From contig NC_085888.1 in assembly GCF_035222375.1 (NCBI RefSeq), positions 3,534,001 through 3,598,000 of the forward strand: DNA of 64,000 nucleotides. The letters run 5' to 3'. This document shows, in pieces, positions 1 to 10,032 of this stretch. How positions within the stretch are numbered: position 1 is the stretch's first letter; every line of letters begins with the position of its first letter. The notes below the pieces were generated by a model. That model had not been told where the DNA came from, did no database searches, and saw nothing but the letters and a program-made list of their open reading frames with translations. Both the position numbers and the translations under genes were made by a program. Source of the stretch: Podospora pseudocomata. Taxonomy: Eukaryota; Ascomycota; Sordariomycetes; Sordariales; Podosporaceae.

Positions 1-516
1 ATAGGATAGTCTACTTAGTGGCTGAAGATATTCCATACTTTCATCGATGTTATCTTATGTTCATAGTTGCAATTCAGGGGCGCCCCTTAATCATCATCTT
101 CCACGTGATATACACGTGATATATACCCCTCATTCCAATTTTCCCTTCGTAAATGCATGGCAGATTCCATTCTGTCGTCTCCCGTCAGGCATGAATCAAC
201 ACATTCCAACCGGCGCGCACGGTATCTCCCTCCCGCCGCGATACACCCGACAGCGCGGCAGCTGGAACTCGCCAATGAAAAAGCCTTTACCCATTCTGTC
301 TCGGCCGGCCCGATTCCCGACAGCTGCAGCATCTCCCGTTCTCCACTCTCGACACATCGTCATCCACTCAGTGCCGGCCGGAGGCTCTATTCCTCAAAGT
401 TCCTTCGTATCAGGATTGGATGAGTAATTGAATTCCAGAATAAAATAACCCCCCTCATTTGTCTTCCATTCCCATCACCAGAATTCTCTACCAACTCGAC
501 AAAAACATCAGGAAAA
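1..516. other. intergenic region, left edge
   Basis: No coding region is supported here; the open frames have no recognisable content. The only structured element is a tandem 11-base repeat with two CACGTG cores, listed separately. The last about 100 bases are the 5' leader of the dehydrogenase gene that starts at 517. Confidence 0.5.
102..123. repeat. tandem 11-bp repeat with two CACGTG E-boxes
   Basis: The unit CACGTGATATA occurs twice without a gap at 102-112 and 113-123. This places two palindromic CACGTG cores 11 bases apart, about one helical turn. CACGTG is the core site of fungal bHLH regulators (Pho4/NUC-1, Cbf1 and SREBP-type). It lies about 390 bases upstream of the gene at 517. 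A regulatory role is inference. Confidence 0.5.
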
Positions 517-1797
517 ATGGCAGGAATCGCTCTCCTTGGTGCCGGCATCTTTGCCCGTCATGGTATGTTTTGGTCCTTTCTCATCAACAAATGCCCCCAC
601 AAAAAATCAAACAGCCCTTTTTCACACCCCTTACGTCATTGTCTCCATTCCCACCACCATTCACCATCACCAGAACCATCACCACCGCCAGCACGCAGCA
701 AGGCTAACACGAAATACAGAACATCTCCCCGCCATCCTCGCCTCCCCAGACTTGCTCTCCCTCAAAGCAGTCTACTCCCGTTCTCAGACCTCCTCCGTCG
801 CCCTAGCCGACGCCCTCCCCGCCAACGGCCCCAAGCCAGACATCTACTATGACTCCCCCTCCGAGCCCGGCCGCGGCCTGGCTGACCTCCTCAAGAGAGA
901 CGACATCGTCGCCGTGGATGTTGCGTTGCCTATTCTGGCCCAGCCCGAGGTGATCAAAGCTGCTCTCAAGGCCGGAAAGCACGTCCTTTCCGAGAAGCCT
1001 GTCGCGGCCGATGTCGAGGGGGCAAGGGAGTTGATCAAGTGGTACGAGACTGAATTGCCAGCCGAGAAGAAGCCGCTGTGGGGTGTGGCGGAGAATTTTC
1101 GGTACATGAAGAGTTTGGTGTTTGCTGGGGAGGAGGTCAAGAGGATTGGAGGCCGGGTGGTGAGCTTCAAGCTGGAGAAGTTTGGGTGGGTGGCGGAGGA
1201 TAACAAGTATTTCAACACTCAGTGTGAGTTTGTTCTGGCTACCTACCTATGGAAAGGAAAGTGAGATGCTAACATGGACACGGAATAGGGCGCAAGGTTC
1301 CTGACTACCAGGGTGGATTCTTGCTGGACGGTGGAGTGCATTTTATGGCTGCACTGCGATACTTGCTTGGGGCTTCTGGACAGGAGTTGAGCAAGGTGGC
1401 TGCGTATACCGCTCTTTTGGAAGAGAGATTACAGCCTCTGGATACCATCCACGGTGTTGCTTCGACCAAGCAGGGCGTGAATGGCTCGATTGTCCTTTCT
1501 TTTGGGACCGAGTTCAAGAACGGGACGGATTTGGAGATCATCACAACCAATGGAACTGTCAGCTGGAGCCCAACCGAGGTCAAGACTGTGACCAAGGAGG
1601 GGGAGAGCAAGAAAGAGTTTGAGTACAGCTCTGGTGTTGGTGAGGAGGTGGCTGTGTTTGCACGGGCTATCAAGGCCGGCACTGGAAAGGTCGACGGTCT
1701 GCAGACTCCCGAGGAAGCGTTCAGGGACTTGGAGGTTTTGGAAGGATTGCTAGAGTCTGGATCTGGGGGCGCAAAGGTGAAGGAGATGCCGGTTTAG
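517..1797 (+). CDS. Gfo/Idh/MocA family NAD(P)-dependent oxidoreductase
   Basis: Three exons, 517-562, 720-1223 and 1289-1797, give 352 residues. The introns begin GTATGT and GTGAGT and end CAG and TAG, with a GCTAAC branch site in the second. The N-terminus IALLGAGIFARH is the start of a Rossmann fold; the glycine motif is split by intron 1. The family signature SEKPVA, with the catalytic lysine of the EKP motif, is present at about residue 110, and the C-terminal alpha/beta domain has the expected DGGVHF segment. Members oxidise or reduce sugars, inositols or dihydrodiols in the cytosol; the substrate cannot be read from the sequence. The ATG at 517 is chosen because it puts the Rossmann strand at the very N-terminus, as usual in the family. 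Its relative at 39855-41062 lacks the EKP lysine. Confidence 0.88.
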
Positions 1798-2771
1798 ATA
1801 CTGATTGTCCATTTTTGAAAACTACCCTACTTACCTACCTACCTACCATGCGCCATCCCCAGCCTCTGCCGTGACGCAATGCCTTCCCTTCCTTCTTAGG
1901 TGCTTTTCACTTCCCTGACACTTTATCGCCCAGCAAGATAGCACGTACAGGCGCTGCTAATCCTTGACGCGTTGTTCGTACACGCTGATGCGATGGCCGA
2001 TGATACCGAGGCCGGCAGAATCTGGCGTCTCACGATGGTAGTGACGCCGGTTGCTCTGCGAGAACGGAGGTTAGGTAGCTGGTGGCATTGGTCAAACCTT
2101 GAAACCAAGAGATAAAACCTACGTAGCTGTGACGGTGCGCGTGCTCGGAATAGACGTGCTGACTCGTGTAGCAACTGCAGTAACCCTCAGCGTTTGGGTA
2201 GCAACGACGACAGGCGTGAGGTAGGTGAAGCAGAATGCTCGGCCGGTCTGTGTGGCGTATTGGTTGATGCGGCTGCGACATATATCGGCTGTACAAGCTG
2301 TTTGGTGTTAGAGTCATATCATATCAGGTGTCATACAACGTGGGGATGTATGTACTTTGAGCTGCCGCAAAGGCAAGGAGCAAGGAGCTGATCAGGAACG
2401 AAAAGAGCTTCATTGTGGGCCAGACTCTTTGTTTGGATGTGGTCACTGAGGGTTTACTATTCAGCGCTTGTGGGAAACTCCGCTCTAGATTCAGCGCATC
2501 AGGACAACTTGTGTCTATTTATCCTCCATTGCAACGAAAAGATAATATTTTGGGCGGATAAGCAGTGATGACACTCGGCCGAGTGCATTCCAAAGAAAAT
2601 TGGATAACTGAAACACGTCGCTACGATGCCGCGGAAATTTTGACGATGAACGTTGGTCAGAGTGACACAGTTTGAAGTAATTTTAGGAATCGATCGCCGT
2701 CTTGTAGACACAGTGCCGAGGAGTGGCGTCCCCAGAATTCCAACGGGTGGGCAACGTCGTATTCCTTCACT
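1798..2771. other. intergenic region
   Basis: Nothing coding is supported. A short tetranucleotide run (CTAC-type, about 1829-1848) follows the dehydrogenase stop. The rest is the 3' flank of two converging units, the dehydrogenase on + and the membrane-protein relic on -. Confidence 0.5.
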
Positions 2772-4010
2772 CTAAATATGAGGTATATACATCGACCACC
2801 TCACATTCATGTAAGCTGTGGCATCAATGTCTCGCAGCTCCAGAAACGCCGTGAGGATTAAGTGCATCCTAGCGATCCCATACAGCAAAGCAACAAGCCC
2901 AATCGTCTAGAACCCCCATGCAAGTGGTAGAGTGGTAGGTTCACGTGCCGCTTTGGCCCTCAGCTTTTCTATCCTTGCTTGCTCAGAATCGGGAATAGCG
3001 GCCTTTGTTTGTTATCCAGAGATAGATCCACTCCCATCTCCCAAGGCGTATCCAAGACGCTGCTGTTTCGAGAACCCAGAATGCTGCCGTGACACCAAAC
3101 GGTATCGAGCTGGATACGCTCCACAACACCTTTTCCGTTGTAGTTGGAAAGGAAAAGTTCCATCCAGCCACATGAACAGCAGTAAACAAAAGTTTCGCAA
3201 AACACAAGAAGTATTCTTGCGCACCGTATGGGTTCATCGGAAACCGGTCGTTGGGGATACGCTGAATCGGCTGGTCGGGCGGGATCACTGGCATTTTCAT
3301 GAACGGTTGGACATTGAGTGTCCGGCCCGGACCGTTCTCATCGATGAAATCTATTGGTGTGGTTCTCCATGGCCGATCGCCCGTAATATCGCCGATCGCT
3401 GTTCTTGTCGCAAGCCTTATCGGTGTCCTGACATCGGCCCGCTTGTGAAGCCAAGCGTAAGCAGTCATCAGAGAGCATACCACGATGTCCATAGTGTTCA
3501 ACTCGAGCGTCGTGATAGCCAGTCGCTGTCCGGCCCGACCAATCGCGTGTATGATTGTGTAGCTAACCTGGAAGGATGTGATGAGGCGTGCAAACCGGTC
3601 CTGTTTTGACTTGTACCAGATCTCGACGACATCGGTTTCGGGATCTTCGATATGGTTGTTAACAACTAACCAGTGAAGTTGCTTGGCGTTCAGGGGAAAG
3701 GGGCCACTGGCTGCCGCTTCGAACACGAAGCCTCCCACATCGGCAAAGAAGGCCATTCTCATGGTCCATTCCATTGGGTGTAGCCGGAGCTGTGGAAGTC
3801 GTGAACAGAGTGACGAGCTCTGCTCCACCGCCCCGCGGCATAGGTGAGAACAATTTCTGGCGCTAGAATAGCCAAGAGCATCCATAGGACCCGACGGCGG
3901 AAGAGGATGGAGAACGTGTCTGACTTCTGTGGGACATTCAAGCAGCGAAGAGTGAAAGTGCAGATAAATATAATAACAAGTGACGTCCAAAGGATCCCCC
4001 AAGTTCCGCG
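2772..4010 (-). pseudogene. relic of a fungal multi-pass membrane protein
   Basis: Read on the minus strand, recognisable blocks of one uncharacterised fungal membrane-protein family appear in order but in different frames. An RGTWGILW block followed by a membrane segment and LNVPQKSD lies at about 3880-4000. A WTMRMAFFADVGGF block lies near 3730-3770 and continues as an open frame to 2983, with ITTLELNT and WLHKRADV. The C-terminal segment LLYGIARMHLILTAFLELRD ends with a stop at 2772-2774. Three lesions are visible: a frame change near 3775, another in an A-run near 3000, and a TAG near 2840 where the family normally has tryptophan. A real 5' exon may exist further upstream but is not found. 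The family has no assigned function that I know of. I am confident of the relic status, moderately of the family. Confidence 0.72.
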
Positions 4011-4748
4011 GAAATCCGGCTCACCAACTCACCCTTGAACGAGGCCGTTATAAGCTTCCAAAGAGGCAGATGCTATCACTTCCGGCACGAGGGCTTTGGT
4101 ATCCACTTTGTTGCTCATTCCACCTCCTGTCTCGCGACCTGGTCGCCTGTCTCTTGCTGCTCAAAACGGAAATCGAGTCACACGCCTCCGGGATCAAAGA
4201 AAGCAGACAACCGCGAAAGATTGAATCGGAAGGTGAGGTATCGTAAGGTGGGTAAACTTTCTGGTGTGGAACTCGAGTTCAACTTTGCTCAAGAATACCT
4301 ATCGGTTATAGAGCAGTTACCGGGCTGGACCTCGCTTTACATACCTGGAGAACCAAAAGTGGCACCAGCTGGTTTCAGGACCAAGCCCAAGTACCTCGTG
4401 CAGCTGAATGCACATCGACAATAACAACAACATTACTGTTGGCCAACATATAGCTGCAGTTGGAGTTTGGGTACCAGGTAGTTGGCCAGAACCAGAAGCC
4501 CTTTGCCAGGTGGCCCGTACAGTGACATGTGCCTCACACGGAGCAGTCTGCACATTTCATCATGGGCCTGGAGTTGAGTTATCTCGCACCACGGAAAGTC
4601 TCAGGTTGTTCTAGACTTCCGGGTGCTGCAACCAAACATTCATATTCATATTCCTTGCTGTCTTATTCCTACACTTCGACTGCCCGTCGAGCTTTGTTGA
4701 CGAAATAAGGTACCGACTATAGCTTGCAGATGCACCATGCCACCTCCC
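4011..4748. other. intergenic region between two relics
   Basis: Short open frames on both strands have no recognisable content. The region separates the diverging relics of a membrane protein and an alpha/beta hydrolase and may contain their decayed promoters or first exons. Confidence 0.4.
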
Positions 4749-5661
4749 ATGTCCCTCAATTCAGTCCTATACTCGGCGGTTTACATTTTTGGTGTTTTTG
4801 TTGTTGGATACTTTATTTTCCTCACTATCCTCAGCTATCCCATTTTTTTCAAAATCAAGTCTTTCACCTGCACAGGGTGACTCTTACCTGGTTCCAAGAC
4901 ATCACTGTGCCTGAGCAATGGGGCTTCTTGCGCAACGAAGTATCCCCATTCACTCTCTAGGCCCCGGACAGAGTCACGCTGCAGGCCTGGCATATGCTCC
5001 CGTTTTAACTCTATTGCCAGCATGGAGAGGAGCTCATCAAAGAATCAACGGCAAATTCCCAAGACATTACCAAGCGTCGTGGTTTCCAGCTGCTTCAGGG
5101 AGATCCCGAGGCCCTCCTGGTCCTTTACCTCTACGGGGCCGCAGGCACACTAGGTTCTGGTTGGCGACTACTAAGCTACCGGGCTATGTTAGCGGGTGCC
5201 CCAGGCCGGATCATACCGTTGCGTTTGATTATCGTGGTTTTGGAATCAGCGGGGGCTCACCATCCGAAGAAGGTCTTCTCATTGACGCTCTCACCTTGGT
5301 GGACTGGGCCATCAAGGAAGCCAGTATCCCCCCTTCACGAATCGTCGTTTTTGGGCAGCCCATAGGGACTGGCATCACTTGGTCTCATAGCAACTAGATG
5401 TGTTGGCATGCAGTCAGTGCCACAAGGGTTGGAGGCATCACGTTCGAGGAACTCGAGGAAGAAAAAGAGCAAACCAAAAAATTATTTGGCCCAGCAGGCT
5501 GGGTCGTCGAACACCAAACAGCGAAGGGCTTGATTCGAGAGGAGATTGCCAAGTGGGGGCTTCATGACCGTATCATGTCGTATCCGATTGTGAGCTTGGC
5601 TATACTGCGGGCATTTGAAAGTAAAGGAAGTCTTAGGCCGGAACTTACTGCCAGTCGGTGA
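4749..5661 (+). pseudogene. relic of a membrane-anchored alpha/beta hydrolase
   Basis: The ATG at 4749 opens a hydrophobic membrane-anchor segment that stops after about 35 codons. The next block, TWFQDITVPEQWGFLRN, lies in another frame at about 4885-4935. Blocks matching the YGAAGTLGSGWR and FDYRGFGISGG segments of the fold follow at about 5120-5260, again in changing frames. The nucleophile elbow, normally GQSxG, reads GQPIGT near 5355, so the catalytic serine is lost. Directly after it the sequence jumps to the C-terminal part (ATRVGGITFEELEEEKEQ, then YGLHDR-like and MSYPIVSLAILRAF), so the middle of the domain, roughly a hundred residues, is deleted. Stops, frameshifts, an internal deletion and the lost serine make this a dead gene. 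It lies beside another relic at 2772-4010. Confidence 0.78.
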
Positions 5662-6141
5662 ACCTGCGCAAGAGAAGCCGCTGCAATGTCTTGTGATGGT
5701 TCGGAGTAAGCAAACCACCGGTATCTTGGACATGAGATAAGGGAGAGGTTCCTAATATTGCCAGAAACTACCAGGACAGTGGCATGAAACATTCAGTAGC
5801 TGCCCGCCGTGTGCCTTGATAATATCATCGCCGATGGTTCTTTGTTTAAATTGTCCTATTTCAAGAACAATCCTCTTTGTCACCACGTGGTGAATCTTGG
5901 CAGCATTGTCCCCAAACTATCTTCTCTTTATTTGTATGCTATTTTTGGACTACGGTTGTGGTAACCTTTGGTGTGGCTATTGCCTTCTAGACAAAGTCTA
6001 GACATGATTCATTGTCTTGGCACTATCCCTTGATACATATAAGACCAGAAGGCCGGGCATCATATAAGCAGGCAAGATTTGGGGTTTATAGAACATTTTC
6101 ATCAACATCATCTCTTACCTTACCTTATACGCATCATCATC
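5662..6141. other. intergenic region upstream of the LPMO gene
   Basis: No gene is seen. It holds a perfect 12-base palindrome CACCACGTGGTG at 5881-5892, an E-box core, and two TATA-like CATATAAG elements listed separately. Confidence 0.5.
6036..6068 (+). promoter_or_regulatory. TATA-like elements of the LPMO gene
   Basis: The octamer CATATAAG occurs twice, at 6036-6043 and 6061-6068. These are about 106 and 81 bases before the chosen start at 6142, a usual spacing for a fungal TATA box. Use as a promoter is inferred from position and sequence only. Confidence 0.4.
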
Positions 6142-7674
6142 ATGCATATTGCGTCTTTCCTAGCTACAGCCCTGGCTGTTCAAGCGGCCAGAGCCCATCT
6201 CATTATGAACACTCCCACCCCTTACAACTACCACGGGACCAGCTCCCTCGTTCAAGTCGATCCTCTTGGGGCGCTTCCCTTCCCATGCCAGGGCAACACC
6301 GATGTTGTCGAGGTGACATCCATGCAGGCCGGTACCGAGCAGCTCGTAAAGTTCACCGGCGGTGCCCAGCATGGTGGCGGTTCTTGCCAGTTCAGTGTCA
6401 CCTATGACTTCCCGCCTCCGGCTGACAAGTCAAAGTGGAAGACAATCTACACTTTGATTGGAGGGTGTCCTGTCTCTGCAGCTGGCAACTTGCCCGCCGC
6501 CCAACCTGATCAAGACGGACGTGCTGACTTTCCCCAGTGCGGCAATAATTCTGGAGTCGAGTGCGTTAGACAGTTCAACGTTCCTATCCCGAAGGATATG
6601 CCAAACGGGAACGCTACCTTCGCCTGGACTTGGTACAACAAGATCGGCAATCGTGAGGTCTACATGAACTGTGCCCCTGTCAAGATCAGCGGTGGCTCCG
6701 ACGATACGACCTTTTTCAACTCGCTTCCTCAGATGTTCGTGGCCAACATTCGCGGTGAGTGTACCACCAACAATGGTGTTCTCAACATTTCCAATCCTGG
6801 TAAGTTCGGAAAGGTTCTTGAGCAACCTGCTCCCGGCAGCGAGGGGACTTGCGAGAAGGCTGCTGGCGTTCCTATTTTCGACGGAGACTCTGGGGCAGCT
6901 CCTGCTCCTGCTCCCACCCAAGGTCAGTCGTCTACTTTGATCACCTCTACTAACTCTGCCACCGTCCCTCCCACTGCTACCTCTCCAGAGGAGGATATTA
7001 CAACCATCACCCCTAGTTCTTTGGAGACCTCAGTTGTGGTTATTCCCACTATAACCCCTGCTGTCGTCATTCCGGAGTTGGTCGGCGTTCCTTGCTCCCC
7101 AGAGGGTAGTCTCTTTTGCTTCTCGCAATCCGAGTTTGGAATCTGCAACGGAGGTATTGCTACACCTCAGGCAGTGGCTCCTGATACGACCTGTTCATTT
7201 GGGACCCCTTTGAGCAAGAGGAGCGTCAAGTATGTCTCCAAAGTTGTAGTCGTGGGACCTAGGCAAATCACTGCCATCACTCCTATCGAAGACAAGCCCA
7301 CCAAGATTATTGCTATCACTCCCATCGATGATCCCACCAAGATCAGTGCCATCACCCCTATTGATGAGCCTACCAAGATCAGTGCCATCACTCCTATTGA
7401 GGACCCCACCAAGCTCACCACCATCATCCCAATTGAGCCTACTAGCAGACTCACTACAATTATTCCCATTGACCCCACAACTGAGTTTCCTTCCAGAGGT
7501 GGTGCTCTGCCCACTCCTGCCCCGGCTCCTGTCCCGGCTCCAGCTCCTGTCCCAGCTCCCGCCCCTCCTCCTCTCAGGGGAACTCCCTGCAGCAAGGTCG
7601 GCAGCTTCTGCTTCTGTAAGGTGGCAGGCAAGGTATTTCCTCAGCTTGTCCCTATGGGAGCTATCTGCACCTAA
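6142..7674 (+). CDS. secreted AA11-type lytic polysaccharide monooxygenase with repeat linker
   Basis: This is a single exon of 510 residues. The ATG at 6142 is preferred over an in-frame ATG at 6079 because it gives a clean signal peptide (residues 1-18) cut just before His19, and LPMOs need the N-terminal histidine for the copper brace. The second histidine is His77 in GGAQHGGGSCQ, and the axial tyrosine is about residue 174 in EVYMNCAP. The overall pattern fits AA11, enzymes that oxidatively cleave chitin outside the cell. After the catalytic domain (to about residue 250) comes a Ser/Thr/Pro region. A small cysteine module (GVPCSPEGSLFCF, about 313-354) resembles the X278 module of AA11 proteins. 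Then come six or more ITPIxxPTKI-like repeats at about 7267-7490, a proline-alanine stretch, and a shorter second cysteine module at the C-terminus. AA11 is assigned from motif memory, not a search. Confidence 0.82.
   Translation: MHIASFLATALAVQAARAHLIMNTPTPYNYHGTSSLVQVDPLGALPFPCQGNTDVVEVTSMQAGTEQLVKFTGGAQHGGGSCQFSVTYDFPPPADKSKWKTIYTLIGGCPVSAAGNLPAAQPDQDGRADFPQCGNNSGVECVRQFNVPIPKDMPNGNATFAWTWYNKIGNREVYMNCAPVKISGGSDDTTFFNSLPQMFVANIRGECTTNNGVLNISNPGKFGKVLEQPAPGSEGTCEKAAGVPIFDGDSGAAPAPAPTQGQSSTLITSTNSATVPPTATSPEEDITTITPSSLETSVVVIPTITPAVVIPELVGVPCSPEGSLFCFSQSEFGICNGGIATPQAVAPDTTCSFGTPLSKRSVKYVSKVVVVGPRQITAITPIEDKPTKIIAITPIDDPTKISAITPIDEPTKISAITPIEDPTKLTTIIPIEPTSRLTTIIPIDPTTEFPSRGGALPTPAPAPVPAPAPVPAPAPPPLRGTPCSKVGSFCFCKVAGKVFPQLVPMGAICT
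7267..7490 (+). repeat. tandem ITPI(D/E)xPTKI coding repeats
   Basis: Within the LPMO gene, units of about 11-12 codons recur with the pattern ITPI, two acidic residues, PTK, hydrophobic. The copies become TTIIPIEPTSR-like at the 3' end. They form a probable O-glycosylated spacer between two cysteine modules. Confidence 0.7.
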
Positions 7675-7897
7675 CCGGTAAGCGCCCGGATCGTAGTCAC
7701 CTACCTATTTTCTTTTCTTTTCTTGTACAAATTTGGATACCCGCGGATTGATAAATTGAAAGAAAAAAGTTCACTATTACCGAGATGTCTCATCGTTTAG
7801 GCCAGTTCCATGTGACTTGCTGTTCAACTCTGACAACGCTTTGACTACTGATATCCATGGCAGCGAGCGATATCTGAAGAATATGGGTGTAGGCACT

Positions 7898-9055
7898 CTA
7901 CACGAGAACGACCACTTTGGCCGCCGACACACCCTTCTTACAGGTGTCGAAACCCTCTTGGATCTTCTCTAGCCCTTTCCCTTCGACAACTTGTGGCTCA
8001 GGCGACGGCACAAACTCACCCTTCCCTAATGCCTGCGCCAAGTACACATTCCATATCGCTTTAGCCACGTCTTTGTTCTTGTCATCACCAATATCACTTC
8101 CCCAGATGAACTTGTACCCCACGCCCTTGATCTTGGCCTTGGCCACTGTCGTGATGCCAGCCCACACCATATCAACCACAAGCTTCACCATCCCAAACGC
8201 CCCCAACCCAAGAAACTCGCCGGGATCCTTGGACCCGCTTACCTGCGAAACAAACTTTGGCTGGCCCTCCACAGTCCTGTAGCCACCCAAGATGTCGATG
8301 CATCTTGGCAATGCCCCTGCCCCAATAGCCACAGCCCCAGCACACACCTTGTTCTCACTCTTTAGCTTGCCAATGATGTCCCCCACCACACTCTCACTCT
8401 TGTAATCCCACACCTCCGCCGCCCCCAGTCGCCGGACATGCTCCCAATTACCCGCCGAAGCAGTAGTGTAAACCTCATACCCCGCCGCTCTGGCAAGCTG
8501 TATCGCGTTACTCCCCACGCTCGTCGCCCCAGCCCACACAATAACCACCTGATTCTTGTCATCTCCCCTCGGCGAAGTCGGCAACGCCAACCCCAACCCG
8601 CCCTGATCCCGCCCCAAAAACAGCGCCGTGGCGGCAGTCGAAAAACCCAAAGGTAAAACAGCCGCCTGCTCGAAACGGACATGATCGGGTATCCTGGCGA
8701 CGAGGTGCTCACGAACAAGGACGTACTCCTGAAACGCGCCCTCGGCCGAAGAGTTAGACCGGCGGTCTGTCCCGAAGGCGTGAGCGACGACCCTGTCGCC
8801 GGGGACGAACAGATGGGAGGAGGAGCGGACTACCGTGCCGGCGACGTCGGAACCGAGGATGACGGGGTAGCGGAGGTAGGAGAAGAGGGGGTTGCCGGGG
8901 GATTGGATGAACCAGTCTACTGGGTTTATGGCCACGGCTTGGGATTTGATGACGAGGAAGTTGGCTGGGGGCGGGGAGGGGGGTGATGGGGCGGGTTTGA
9001 TGTCCAAGGGGGAGGAGTTTTTGGAGGTGAGCCAGGCGGCGGTGTTGGGGGACAT
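7898..9055 (-). CDS. MDR superfamily zinc-independent enoyl/quinone reductase
   Basis: A single exon encodes 385 residues from the ATG at 9055. The N-terminal GroES-like part has AINPVDW and YPVILGSDVAGTV. The Rossmann part has the nucleotide-binding motif AGATSVGSNAIQLARAAG near residue 180. The zinc-ligand cysteines and histidine of classical alcohol dehydrogenases are absent, which places it with the NADPH quinone/trans-enoyl reductases of fungi. Many relatives act in secondary-metabolite clusters, but no biosynthetic core enzyme is adjacent here, so a role cannot be assigned. It converges with the LPMO gene, leaving 223 bases between the stops. Confidence 0.86.
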   Translation of the reverse strand: MSPNTAAWLTSKNSSPLDIKPAPSPPSPPPANFLVIKSQAVAINPVDWFIQSPGNPLFSYLRYPVILGSDVAGTVVRSSSHLFVPGDRVVAHAFGTDRRSNSSAEGAFQEYVLVREHLVARIPDHVRFEQAAVLPLGFSTAATALFLGRDQGGLGLALPTSPRGDDKNQVVIVWAGATSVGSNAIQLARAAGYEVYTTASAGNWEHVRRLGAAEVWDYKSESVVGDIIGKLKSENKVCAGAVAIGAGALPRCIDILGGYRTVEGQPKFVSQVSGSKDPGEFLGLGAFGMVKLVVDMVWAGITTVAKAKIKGVGYKFIWGSDIGDDKNKDVAKAIWNVYLAQALGKGEFVPSPEPQVVEGKGLEKIQEGFDTCKKGVSAAKVVVLV

Positions 9056-10032
9056 TGTGATGGGTGTGGTTTGGGGTGTAGGTAGGTAAGTTGATGGTGG
9101 AGGAGGGCAAAAGAGGGGGGTCCATATCGGGTGAGATTGATGTTATCGTGGGCTGTGACACGATGTACAGTACGGAGTAATCGGTTGCGGGAGTTGGTAC
9201 GGAATGTCCCAGCCAATGAAAGAGAGAGACGGCAGTGGATGTTGGTTTGGGGGTGCAGAGAGAGTTGACCTTCCGCCAATAAGATGGGAAGCGAGAAGAT
9301 CAAGACAGGAACCTTGCATGTCAGACAAAGAATCGATTTTGGGCAGGCTATTGGTGACAATCACAGGTCAGTCCAGTCACTTACACTGGTCGCCGTCTGC
9401 ATGACATCAAATCAGCATGAGTTTTAGGTGGAGAATGGCAACCGTCTAAAGTCAAAGGCTGGTAATAAGCGTGGTTCAAATCACAAAGTGTAGAGATATA
9501 TGCCACCCGGCCTACCCTGTGGGTAGGATGTCCTTTTGGTTCCACACAAAGATTTGGGGATCTCACTATAGGGATCCTGATGTAAAGTTAAACCTTGGAT
9601 TCTATAATCTCTTTGGATATCTATCTAATTCACTAGCAGCCTTTTGTGTTCTGTCCCCCTAGATCTTCTCTTCTTTTTGCGGTAATGAGATCTTGAAAGT
9701 CCTCAATCCTTGGTGGGCGATGTCTAGGTTGACAGGAATTTTGTTGTCTAACCCTTCCATTCCAAAGTGTTTCGGGACGAGCAGTGCATGATTTGTTGGA
9801 GGTTGTGTAGTGCGTATGGCAACCGTGAGCCTGTGTTGTGTTTTGTAGCATGGGGAAGGGGAGAGAGAAGCTGGGCGTTCTCTGATGGCAAATGGACCTC
9901 GATATTGGTGCTTTTATGCCATGGACGATCAATTCTATTCAGGGGTACAATGTTAACGCAACAACAGCCGCAGCAGTTCGTGCCAGCGGGAGTTTGTGGT
10001 GCATGCTGCATCTAGGCACCAAACTACACGCT
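9056..10032. other. intergenic region
   Basis: Nothing coding is supported. It is the 5' flank of the reductase gene and the 3' flank of the F-box-like gene. Short open frames are proline- and histidine-rich or otherwise without recognisable content. Confidence 0.45.

Noticed and set aside
6079-6141. Upstream in-frame ATG of the LPMO
   Set aside because: It would put a polar stretch before the signal peptide; the ATG at 6142 gives a clean signal and an N-terminal His after cleavage.
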